From positions 42,913-50,866 of the forward strand of contig DHGL01000037.1 in the NCBI GenBank assembly GCA_002402725.1: a DNA stretch of 7,954 nucleotides, read 5' to 3'. The position numbers and the translations under genes were made by a program. This document shows positions 1 through 6,600 of the stretch, one piece after another (positions within the stretch are counted from its first letter, which is position 1; every line of letters starts with the position of its first letter). A model generated the notes under the pieces. The model had not been told where the DNA came from, searched no databases, and was given only the letters and a program-made list of their open reading frames with translations. The DNA comes from Anaerolineaceae bacterium UBA4799 (GTDB lineage Bacteria; Chloroflexota; Anaerolineae; Anaerolineales; Anaerolineaceae).

Positions 1-11
1 TCCTCGAATTC

Positions 12-18
12 ACCTCCT
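12..18 (-). promoter_or_regulatory. Strong reverse-strand Shine-Dalgarno, probably of a divergent gene beyond the left edge
   Basis: Read on the reverse strand, bases 18-12 give AGGAGGT, a near-perfect complement of the 16S rRNA 3' end. The remaining 11 bases to the edge contain no ATG, GTG or TTG, so any start codon would lie at or just past the edge (the last base, A, could be the first base of an ATG, with a 10-base spacer). I infer a divergently transcribed gene starting outside the window. A chance match cannot be excluded. Confidence 0.35.
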
Positions 19-19
19 C

Positions 20-48
20 TTGACAGGACGCGCAAGGTGTCTGACAAT
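20..48 (+). promoter_or_regulatory. Sigma-70/SigA-type promoter of the lipoprotein-queG operon
   Basis: A perfect -35 box TTGACA (20-25) is followed after exactly 17 bases by GACAAT (43-48), which matches the TATAAT -10 consensus at four of six places. Transcription would start near base 55, leaving a leader of about 28 bases that contains the GGAGGA ribosome binding site (70-75) and the ATG at 83. This supports the ATG at 83 as the start, because an in-frame ATG-equivalent start at base 20 would lie inside the promoter. A 6-bp inverted repeat (ACGCGC 28-33, GCGCGT 51-56) brackets the -10 box. Confidence 0.55.
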
Positions 49-82
49 TGGCGCGTGTTTCATCTTTTTGGAGGAAGTAAAA

Positions 83-835
83 ATGTATAAAAGCAACAAG
101 TTGATAAGTCTATTGGCGGTGCTCGCTCTCGGGATGCTCCTGGCCTCCTGCGGTCGAAAACCGACAGCTGACCCGAATCAAAAAATGACTGAAATCGCCG
201 CCACTGTCCAGGCAGGATTGACCCAGGCGGCAGCATCCAACCCGACCGCTACACCCACGCTCGAGCCTACGGCCACCGCCACCCCCAGTCCCGAAACCCC
301 GACCCCCCCCAGCGTGATTTCTTCACCCGAGGTGGTGAACGTTCCCACTCAACCGCAATCTTCTACTGCTGATAGCGCGGTATACATTACAGATGTCACA
401 TTTCCTGACGGCAGCGTGGTAAGACCCGGCGAACAGTTCATAAAAACCTGGAAACTTCAGAATAACGGAAAAACTACCTGGACCAAGGATTACGCGGTTC
501 TTTACCTGGAGGGTGTATTGTATGGGACAGGCGACCAGTTGATGTTCAAATTACCAGTCGAGGTTAAACCCGGTGACTTTGCTGAGATTAGCGTGCCTTT
601 TACAGCCCCAACTGCCCCGGGTAATTACGGCAGCTATTGGAAAATGTATAATTCCAGCGGGTTTGTCTTCGGAGACGTGTTTAGCATAAACATCATCGTG
701 GGTGAACCTACCGCCACGGGAAAAGCGCCAACAGCAACTCTGACTGCAACGCCTGCGCCCACAAAAACTGGAACGATTGTAGTGACGGCCACATCAGAAT
801 GGGGTAGCTCTCCCACCCCTACTTCCACACCTTAA
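83..835 (+). CDS. Exported lipoprotein with NBR1-type Ig-like domain
   Basis: This encodes a predicted 250-residue membrane-anchored lipoprotein. The start is the ATG at 83, seven bases after a strong GGAGGA site; the open frame reaches back to 20 but that part lies in the promoter. Residues 1-22 form a type II signal peptide (K6, hydrophobic core, then L20-A21-S22) with the lipidated cysteine at C23. Next come a short helical stretch (about 33-52), a Thr/Pro-rich spacer (53-96), and a beta-rich domain (about 97-207). The domain has features of the NBR1 Ig-like family: a V-x-P-G-E-x-F-x-K-T-W-x-L-x-N-x-G pattern (W123), W133, and a late G-x-Y-x-S-Y-W motif (W186). A second Thr/Pro-rich tail ends the protein. 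In bacteria this domain occurs in surface proteins of Chloroflexota, where its ligand is generally unknown. The queG start codon follows four bases after the stop, so the two are probably co-transcribed. Binding partner and role cannot be told from the sequence. Confidence 0.85.
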   Translation: MYKSNKLISLLAVLALGMLLASCGRKPTADPNQKMTEIAATVQAGLTQAAASNPTATPTLEPTATATPSPETPTPPSVISSPEVVNVPTQPQSSTADSAVYITDVTFPDGSVVRPGEQFIKTWKLQNNGKTTWTKDYAVLYLEGVLYGTGDQLMFKLPVEVKPGDFAEISVPFTAPTAPGNYGSYWKMYNSSGFVFGDVFSINIIVGEPTATGKAPTATLTATPAPTKTGTIVVTATSEWGSSPTPTSTP

Positions 836-839
836 TCCT

Positions 840-1910
840 GTGTCACAAATACCTCCTTCGTTGGAGAACGCAATCAAAGCCAGGGCTCTAAGCCTTGGCT
901 TTTCTATTTGCGGCATCACCACCCCGGCACCACTGGATCATCAGCGAGAGTATGCGAACTGGTTAGAGCGTGGTTTGAATGCGGACATGGCCTATCTTGC
1001 GTCTTCCTATCACGTTTTGAATAGACAGCACCCGGCGGATCTTTTCCCGGGAGCGAAATCAATCATTGTTTTGGGGTTAAGTTATCCATTGCATGAACCC
1101 GCCCTTATTAATGATGTAACAGGTGGGTTGATCAGCGGGTATGCCTCAGGTGAAGACTACCACACACGCATCCCCCGCATGGCAAGCCCGCTGCTGCATT
1201 TCATCTCCGGGCTAAACGCGGATGCACCTGCGCCTCGTGTGGTTACAGATAGCGCCCCAGTACTTGAACGTGAACTGGCGGTACGAGCTGGTCTGGGCTG
1301 GATTGGGCGTAACTCCTGCTTGATCACACCAAAACTTGGTTCTAACCTCCTTTTGGGGGAGATATTCACCGCCATCACGTTAAATGCGGACCCTCCCTAC
1401 ACTGCCGACCATTGCGGTAGCTGTACGCGCTGCATTGACACATGCCCAACCGGGTGCATCCTACCTGACCGGAAGATAGACGCTAATGGCTGCCTCAGTT
1501 ACCATAGCATTGAAAATAAAGGCTCGATCCCGCCAGTGGTGATGGAAAAATTTGGCAACTGGATCTTCGGTTGTGATACCTGTCAGATGGTTTGCCCCTG
1601 GAACCAGCACGCGTACAAGATGTTCAGTGACCGGGAAAAAGCCAATCAAATGACAGTTGATGAGATGCTGGAGTTCCTCGAGTCATCACCGGATGACTTT
1701 AGATTGCGCTTTAGGGAAACAGCCCTATCGAGAAGCCGGTACAACGGCTTAAGACGGAATGTTATTATCAGGCTGGCAAACTTGAGAGAGAAACGGGCCA
1801 TTGGCAATCTCCAAAGAATCGAATCCGCATCTGAACCACCCTGGCTGCAGCATACTGTAAAATGGGCCAGGGAACGAATTCAACCGGAAATGAAGCAATC
1901 CTCCGGGTGA
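840..1910 (+). CDS. queG: Epoxyqueuosine reductase QueG
   Basis: QueG is a cytoplasmic cobalamin-dependent iron-sulfur enzyme that reduces epoxyqueuosine to queuosine at the wobble position of tRNAs for Tyr, His, Asn and Asp, the last step of that pathway. The 356-residue product has the family layout: an N-terminal DUF1730-type region (about 1-130), then V-V-T-D-S-A-P with D137 at the proposed catalytic aspartate, followed by E-L-A-x-R-A-G-L-G-W-I-G-R-N. Two ferredoxin-like 4Fe-4S motifs follow: C192-x2-C195-x2-C198-x3-C202-P, and C245-x2-C248-x3-C252-P. C218 lies in a G-C-L-S-Y-H-S-I-E motif typical of QueG. The C-terminal S-R-x2-Y-N-G-L-R-R-N stretch (about 308-325) resembles the HEAT-like segment of longer QueG proteins. 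The start is the GTG at 840; it has no clear Shine-Dalgarno, so translation may depend on coupling to the lipoprotein gene that stops four bases earlier. The TTG at 861 is a weaker alternative. Confidence 0.95.
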   Translation: MSQIPPSLENAIKARALSLGFSICGITTPAPLDHQREYANWLERGLNADMAYLASSYHVLNRQHPADLFPGAKSIIVLGLSYPLHEPALINDVTGGLISGYASGEDYHTRIPRMASPLLHFISGLNADAPAPRVVTDSAPVLERELAVRAGLGWIGRNSCLITPKLGSNLLLGEIFTAITLNADPPYTADHCGSCTRCIDTCPTGCILPDRKIDANGCLSYHSIENKGSIPPVVMEKFGNWIFGCDTCQMVCPWNQHAYKMFSDREKANQMTVDEMLEFLESSPDDFRLRFRETALSRSRYNGLRRNVIIRLANLREKRAIGNLQRIESASEPPWLQHTVKWARERIQPEMKQSSG

Positions 1911-1923
1911 ACTGGAGGATTGC
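1895..1923. terminator. Bidirectional intrinsic terminator between queG and the LysM gene
   Basis: A perfect 10-bp stem (1895-1904 paired with 1914-1923) encloses a nine-base loop containing the queG stop codon (1908-1910). It is followed by ATTTCT on the forward strand and by TTCATTT on the reverse strand, both modest T-rich tracts. It lies between two convergent genes (queG ends 1910, the LysM gene ends 1932), so it probably serves both. The short T-runs make efficiency uncertain. Confidence 0.7.
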
Positions 1924-1931
1924 ATTTCTAA

Positions 1932-2669
1932 CTACGGTGTAGGGGTTACTGTCGGGTTGGTAGTAGGTTTGGCAGTGGTCAGTGATAGGGTGCTGGTTGG
2001 TGCCAGTGTTGGTGTAGCAGTGACCAGGTTCACGCGCACTTTGATGACCTGACCAACATAGATGACATTTTCATCTTCAATGTTGTTACGGGTCTTGATG
2101 TCTTCCAGGGTGCTATTGAACCGGGTGGCGATATCTGCCAGAGTTTCGCCCGAAAGAATGGTGTACTCAATTTCTGTGCCACGGGCGATATCCGATGGTA
2201 ATGGCGTGCTCGTGGGCAAGGCCTGCCCGGGCGCGGGGATGATAATATCCGTTCCCGGAATGATCGGACATGTACCTGAGTGGAAATTATTGATCGCCAG
2301 CAGAACCAACAGGTCAACGCCGAATGTGTTTGCCAGAGTCCAGCAGTCATCGCCCTCTTTGACTGTGTAGTATTGCGGGCCCGATGGCGTCGCTGTCGCG
2401 GAAGGCAATGGTGTTTCAGTGATGGTTGGCGTCATCGTTGGTGTTGGAGATGGCACGGTGGCGGTTGGAGTGAAAGTCGCGGTTGGCGTTGGTGTCTTGG
2501 TGGCGAACAAGCCTTTAAAAATGTTACCGGAACCAGTGGCTACACTGATTATGATGAAGATGCCTGCCAGAGCAAGGATACCAGCGAGCCCGCCAAGAAC
2601 ATACGGCATAAACTTCTGCCGTTTTGAGTATTTATCAATCACACTTTGAGGATTATCTTTTTGGTTCAT
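1932..2669 (-). CDS. Membrane-anchored protein with two LysM domains
   Basis: This predicted 245-residue protein is likely held in the cytoplasmic membrane with its bulk outside the cell. A basic N-terminus (K13, K16, R17, K19) precedes one transmembrane helix (about 22-44) with no lipobox or evident cleavage site. A Thr/Pro-rich spacer follows (about 57-95). LysM domain 1 (about 99-145) has Y-T-V-K-E-G-D-D-C-W and ends P-G-T-D-I-I-I-P. LysM domain 2 (about 168-213) has Y-T-I-L-S-G-E-T-L-A-D-I-A and ends V-G-Q-V-I-K-V. A disordered Thr/Pro-rich tail closes the protein. LysM modules bind N-acetylglucosamine polymers, here presumably peptidoglycan; there is no catalytic domain, so a structural or scaffolding role is inferred. 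C109 and C134 in the first LysM could form a disulfide. The ATG at 2669 is preceded by AGGA seven bases upstream on the coding strand. The gene is divergent from the signalling operon and convergent with queG. Confidence 0.88.
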   Translation of the reverse strand: MNQKDNPQSVIDKYSKRQKFMPYVLGGLAGILALAGIFIIISVATGSGNIFKGLFATKTPTPTATFTPTATVPSPTPTMTPTITETPLPSATATPSGPQYYTVKEGDDCWTLANTFGVDLLVLLAINNFHSGTCPIIPGTDIIIPAPGQALPTSTPLPSDIARGTEIEYTILSGETLADIATRFNSTLEDIKTRNNIEDENVIYVGQVIKVRVNLVTATPTLAPTSTLSLTTAKPTTNPTVTPTP

Positions 2670-2700
2670 AATTTTCCTGTATTATTGACTTTTATCTTGA

Positions 2701-2734
2701 ATAGGTAATGACAATGAACTGACAATAGGTTAAT
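2701..2734. repeat. Nested direct repeats in the divergent promoter region
   Basis: Two copies of TGACAAT (2709-2715 and 2720-2726) are spaced 11 bp, about one helical turn. They are flanked by two copies of a slightly longer element: ATAGGTAAT (2701-2709) and ATAGGTTAAT (2725-2734), 24 bp apart. Together they form a compact AT-rich block between the LysM gene and the signalling operon. Spacing by whole turns is what tandem operator half-sites look like, but no known factor is assigned. Read on the reverse strand, the TGACAA cores become TTGTCA, close to a -35 box. Confidence 0.4.
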
Positions 2735-2740
2735 CGTTCT

Positions 2741-2770
2741 CTTATACCAGTAATTAATTTCATCATACCA
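2741..2770 (-). promoter_or_regulatory. Possible extended -10 elements for the LysM gene
   Basis: On the reverse strand two TGn-type extended -10 sequences occur 21 bp apart: TGGTATGAT (2770-2762) and TGGTATAAG (2749-2741). Neither has a recognisable -35 box at 16-18 bases, so they would rely on the extended -10 contact. A transcript from the second would have a leader of about 65 bases that covers the direct repeats at 2701-2734. AT-rich DNA yields such matches by chance, so this is a weak call. Confidence 0.3.
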
Positions 2771-2816
2771 CAAATCAAGAGCGGAGCGGCTTAATGAAAT
2801 TCAGGTATGGTGCGCG

Positions 2817-2825
2817 TGATATAAT
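2817..2825 (+). promoter_or_regulatory. Consensus extended -10 promoter of the partner-switching operon
   Basis: TGATATAAT (2817-2825) combines a perfect TATAAT with the TGn extension. No good -35 box is visible 16-18 bases upstream, which is typical of extended -10 promoters. Transcription would start near 2832, giving a leader of about 30 bases with a GGAG ribosome binding site (2853-2856) six bases before the ATG at 2863. Because an open frame starting at 2794 would begin upstream of this promoter, the site also settles the start of the STAS gene. The pattern suggests the housekeeping sigma factor; I see no SigB-type sequence here. Confidence 0.65.
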
Positions 2826-2862
2826 TACTTTGCTGGTAAGTAAATCTGCAGTGGAGAGGAAA

Positions 2863-3198
2863 ATGGAAATTAAAACTACTCATTTCAAGCATTGTGATGT
2901 CGTCAAGGTGACTGGTCGTGTGGATAGCGCCACATCTCCCCATTTGTCCGAGGAATTCGCAAAGATCAACGACGAAGGCTGTTTTAAAATCGTCGTGGAT
3001 TGCACAGGCGTGGAGTTTATTTCCAGCGCGGGTCTGCGGGTGCTCATCTCCACACTCAAGAATTGTCGGCGCTACAACCGTGGAGACCTGGTACTGGCAG
3101 GAATGCCTGAGAATATCCACTCGGTATTTGACCTTGCCGGGTTTACATCCATTTTTAAGATTTATAATGATGTCGTAAGCGCCGTGGGGTCCTTCTAA
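2863..3198 (+). CDS. STAS-domain anti-anti-sigma factor (RsbV/SpoIIAA-like)
   Basis: This is a 111-residue single-domain STAS protein. The family binds a partner kinase (RsbW/SpoIIAB type) when unphosphorylated, releasing whatever that kinase holds, and is switched off by serine phosphorylation. The hallmark segment is at about 43-61: I-V-V-D-C-T-G-V-E-F-I-S-S-A-G-L-R-V-L. S55 aligns with the phosphorylated serine of SpoIIAA (S58 in D-S-S-G-L), and S54 takes the place of the preceding aspartate, as in many non-Bacillus homologues. The start is the ATG at 2863 behind GGAG (2853-2856). The frame opens earlier, at 2794, but this would add 23 residues encoded upstream of and across the -10 box, and the STAS fold begins right after residue 1. 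The kinase gene follows after 12 bases. Cytoplasmic; its specific binding partner is inferred only from operon order. Confidence 0.92.
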   Translation: MEIKTTHFKHCDVVKVTGRVDSATSPHLSEEFAKINDEGCFKIVVDCTGVEFISSAGLRVLISTLKNCRRYNRGDLVLAGMPENIHSVFDLAGFTSIFKIYNDVVSAVGSF

Positions 3199-3210
3199 GT
3201 CCACATACTT

Positions 3211-3618
3211 ATGAGCACGCGCATCTTCCCTGGCCGTTACGAAAGCCTGGCAGAAATAGCTGAGTTTGTCAGGCTTGAAGCCAAAGAGGCCGAACTTTCT
3301 TTCAAAGAGATTTTTGAATTGGAAACAGCTGTTGACGAGGCTGTTTCCAATATTATCGAGCATGCCTACGGGGGCGAAGGCATTGGCGATATCACTTGCA
3401 CGGCTACCCGGGTGGAGGATGGCATTCAAATCATTCTTGAAGACCACGGGCAACCATTTGATCCTTCATGTGTCCCAGTTCCCGATATTAATGCTCACCT
3501 AAAAAACCGTAAAAACCACGGTTTGGGTTATTTCTTGATGTGTGAACTGATGGATGACGTCAAGTTCGAGTTTTCCAACAACTTCAACAAGTTGACTTTG
3601 TTCAAACAACACATGTAA
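3211..3618 (+). CDS. Anti-sigma factor-type serine kinase, GHKL fold (RsbW/SpoIIAB-like)
   Basis: This 135-residue protein is one HATPase_c_2 domain, the size of RsbW and SpoIIAB. Members phosphorylate the STAS antagonist with ATP and alternatively bind a sigma factor or another regulator. The ATP site motifs are present: N-box E-x5-D-E-A-V-S-N-I-I-E-H-A (E43, N47, H51), G1 box D78-H-G-Q-P-F-D-P, and G2 box H103-G-L-G-Y (G104, G106). The C-terminus F-x-x-x-F-N-K-L-T-L fits the last strand of the fold. The start is the ATG at 3211, with no convincing Shine-Dalgarno; it lies 12 bases after the STAS stop, so reinitiation is likely. Its stop codon overlaps the next gene's ATG by one base (TAATG), which suggests coupled translation and matched amounts of kinase and phosphatase. 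No sigma factor gene is adjacent, so the protein or process it restrains is unknown. Confidence 0.92.
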   Translation: MSTRIFPGRYESLAEIAEFVRLEAKEAELSFKEIFELETAVDEAVSNIIEHAYGGEGIGDITCTATRVEDGIQIILEDHGQPFDPSCVPVPDINAHLKNRKNHGLGYFLMCELMDDVKFEFSNNFNKLTLFKQHM

Positions 3619-6600
3619 TGGATATTAACCCTCAGGGATCCATTCCTTTCTGGAGCGAACTTCTCTCTCTTGGCGAGATCCTGGTAAACCAACAGACCAC
3701 TGAAAGCCTGTGTAATTATCTCAACCAGTACCTGGGTGAAAAATTCGCCTGCAAAGTGCAAATATTTCTGGCTGAACCACATTATCCACTGCCAGGTGAA
3801 GCAGCGGTGCGCACCCTTCCCGACCAAGAAGCTCCGCCGCTTGTAAAACGCGCATACAAAAACCGGCGTGTCACAAAGAATGCGCATACTTCTCCAGCAG
3901 CGATCGCCCTGCCGGTTATCACCCAGGGCAGTCTGCTTGGAGTGATTCATGCGGAGAAACTGGTGAGCAAAGGCTTTAATCTGGATGAGATTCAGATGCT
4001 CGAAAGTATGAGCGCAGTAGCCGGACTTGCCATGCAGGTTAATCGTCAAGCGACCTTGAAGAATTGGCGTTTCGATCAGATTTCGTTGGTGCGTTCAGTC
4101 AGTGCCCAGATTGCCAATTTGTTCGAAGTAGACGAGTTATGCCTGCGCGTGACCAACCTGATCCAATGTTCTTTCGGTCTTTACCATGTAGCCATCTTCA
4201 CGATAGACCCAAACAGCGGTGAGTTAACCTTCAAGGCCAGTTCCTTGGATTGCGCGCCAAACACGAAGAATCCTCTCCTCACCGCTGAATACGGCAAGGG
4301 ATTGATTGGAAATGCGGCCAGGACAGGGCAGGAATACATCGTGGATGATGTAAGCAGAAACCCGCTGTACATTCATTTTGACGCACTCCCTGAAACAAGG
4401 TCAGAAGCCGTTCTTCCGCTCAAAATAGAAGAACATGTCCTCGGTGTGCTGGATTTGCAAAGCGACAAAAAAGGTGCGTTCCATACCAGTGACATGCTCG
4501 TGCTGCGTTCCCTGGCAGACACCATCGCATTGGCGTTGAACAACGCCAGGTTATTCAACAATTTACAGCAACAGGCGTCTCGTATCAGCGCGGTGGCTGA
4601 AATTGGCAACGCGATTTCATCCATACTCGACCTGGACCTCCTATTGAAAGAAGTGGTCTCCGTCATTGAAAAGCACTTTGGTATTCCATTCGTACACATT
4701 TTTACCGTCCATCCCAACCGCGGTAAAGTCATTTTTCAGGCAGGCACCGGGACGAAAGCCAGGAACTTAAATCCCAATTCATGGGCAATGGACCTCGATT
4801 CAGCCACCGGTATTCTCCCGTTTGTCGCCAGAACTGGCAAATCCTATTTAACCAATGACGTGACCAGCGACCCTCTTTACGTCCCCTCAAAGCACTTTTC
4901 ACAAAAGGTTAAATCAGAACTGGCAGTGCCGCTGACCTTTGGGAATGATATCCTGGGTATCCTTGACCTGCAATCCGACCAGGTGAATCACTTTACCCCG
5001 TCTGACCGGGAACTATTCGAGAGCCTGGCTTCAGGAATCGCTCAATCCATCCGTAACGCCACGCTGTTTCATACTGAACGTTGGCGCCGCAGTGTGGCGG
5101 ATAGTTTTCGTGACACGGCAGGTTCTCTTGTCAGCAACCTGGCCCTCCCTGATATGCTCGACCGGGTGCTCGCCGCACTTGAGAAAAATCTTCCCTGTGA
5201 TGCTTCAGCCGTGTGGCTGTTGGAGGAGGATAACAGCATACCTATTGAAAACCGGCCTCTTCACCTGGCTGCAGTAAGAGGTATATCTTCAAAAAAGATT
5301 ACTGAAACCACCTCGAGTTCGATCACTGTCAGAAGTTTCTTGAATTACGGGATTAACAGCGAGCAATACGCCATTCGAAAACCGGGCGACCCATACGGGC
5401 CGCTTGGTGCCGCTAGAAAGTTCAAACCCAATTATTCCTCGCTCGCTGTTCCGCTACGTTCAGGTGAGGAGATACTGGGGGTGCTGACAATGGCACATCG
5501 GGCGGAAGGACGTTATGGGTCAGAGGCTGCTGATATTGCGCAGACTCTTGCCAGCTACGCTGCTATCGCGATCCAGAATGCTCACCTGTATACTTCCGCC
5601 CAGGAAGAAGCCTGGTCCTCAACGGTTCTGCTGCAGGTCGCCGAAGCCATGCAATCCATCAACAGTGTGGATTCGCTTCTCTCTACGATGACGCGCCTGA
5701 CCCCTCTCCTGGTGGGCGTGGAACAATGCGCCATTTACCTGCTGCGGGTTGACAACGACACGTTTGAAATGAAAAGCTGGTATGGTTTTCAACCCACCGA
5801 AAGTGAAATAATCGCGACGGATACGGAATCCATTGCCATGTTGAAATTAAAGGCCACGCTGGCACCGGTCATTATCGAAAATCCAAAACTGGAACTTGGC
5901 CTGCGTTCTTTGCTTTATGCCGAGAAGACCAGCACACTGGTATTGATCCCGCTGATGGCGCACGGAGAGTTGCACGGCGCATTTCTGGTTTGTCACAACA
6001 GCCAGGGAGAACTCGGTGTACTAAACAAATTCAGCGACCAGACACTCGCCATATTACAGGGTATCGCTCAACAAACCGCTGTCGGGCTTGAGAACATTCT
6101 ACTGCTGGAGAGCCGCCAGGAAGAAGCGTATATCACCGCGGTACTGCTACAGGTGGCGCAGGCGGTCGTCAGCCAGAATCAGTTAGAGGACATTCTGGAA
6201 ACCATTGTGCAGTTGATGCCCATCCTGGTGGGGGTTGACACCTGTGTCATCTACCTGTGGGAGAAAAACAACCTGCGCTTCCTTCCTGCCAAAGCTATAG
6301 CACCCACACACGCAGAACAGGACGAGATACTCCGTCACACATATTCCCAGGGAGAGTTTTCCCTGCTGGATAAGTTGATCGAATGCGACCAAATGCTCGG
6401 TTGCCAGCTGGAAAAACCAGACCTGCCTATCCGCTCGTGGCGCTCACTGGAATGCCTGGATGAAATCAGCCCCCTGATGTCTGATAATAGCAGTTGGTTA
6501 CTGGGTTTTCCGTTAAGCGTTAAAGGCGAGAAATACGGAGTTATGTTGACCCGTGAGGCGAATGTCCAGGCTGCTTATCATCAAAAACGGGTCGAACTGA

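Noticed and set aside
20..82. N-terminal extension of the lipoprotein from base 20
   Set aside because: It would precede the signal peptide, start within the -35 box and bypass the strong GGAGGA site before the ATG at 83.
240..320. Thr/Pro codon repeats as a possible tandem DNA repeat or CRISPR-like array
   Set aside because: The period is irregular and the sequence encodes a disordered linker in frame; similar linkers occur in the LysM protein. There are no conserved repeat-spacer units.
2062..2649. Forward open frames opposite the LysM gene
   Set aside because: The Val/Gly-rich and Trp/Arg/Cys-rich translations are what the complement of Thr/Pro-rich repeat codons gives. The reverse-strand LysM domains explain the region.
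2670..2862. Possible small RNA or riboswitch in the divergent intergenic region
   Set aside because: I see no strong stem-loop or known riboswitch core; promoter and operator-like elements account for the stretch.
2791..3453. Reverse-strand 220-residue open frame
   Set aside because: It lies opposite the STAS and kinase genes, whose family motifs are unmistakable. Its own translation shows no recognisable domain, so it is a shadow frame.
3528..4049. Reverse-strand 173-residue open frame
   Set aside because: It lies opposite the start of the phosphatase gene and the kinase end, has no domain-like pattern and would overlap two well-supported genes.
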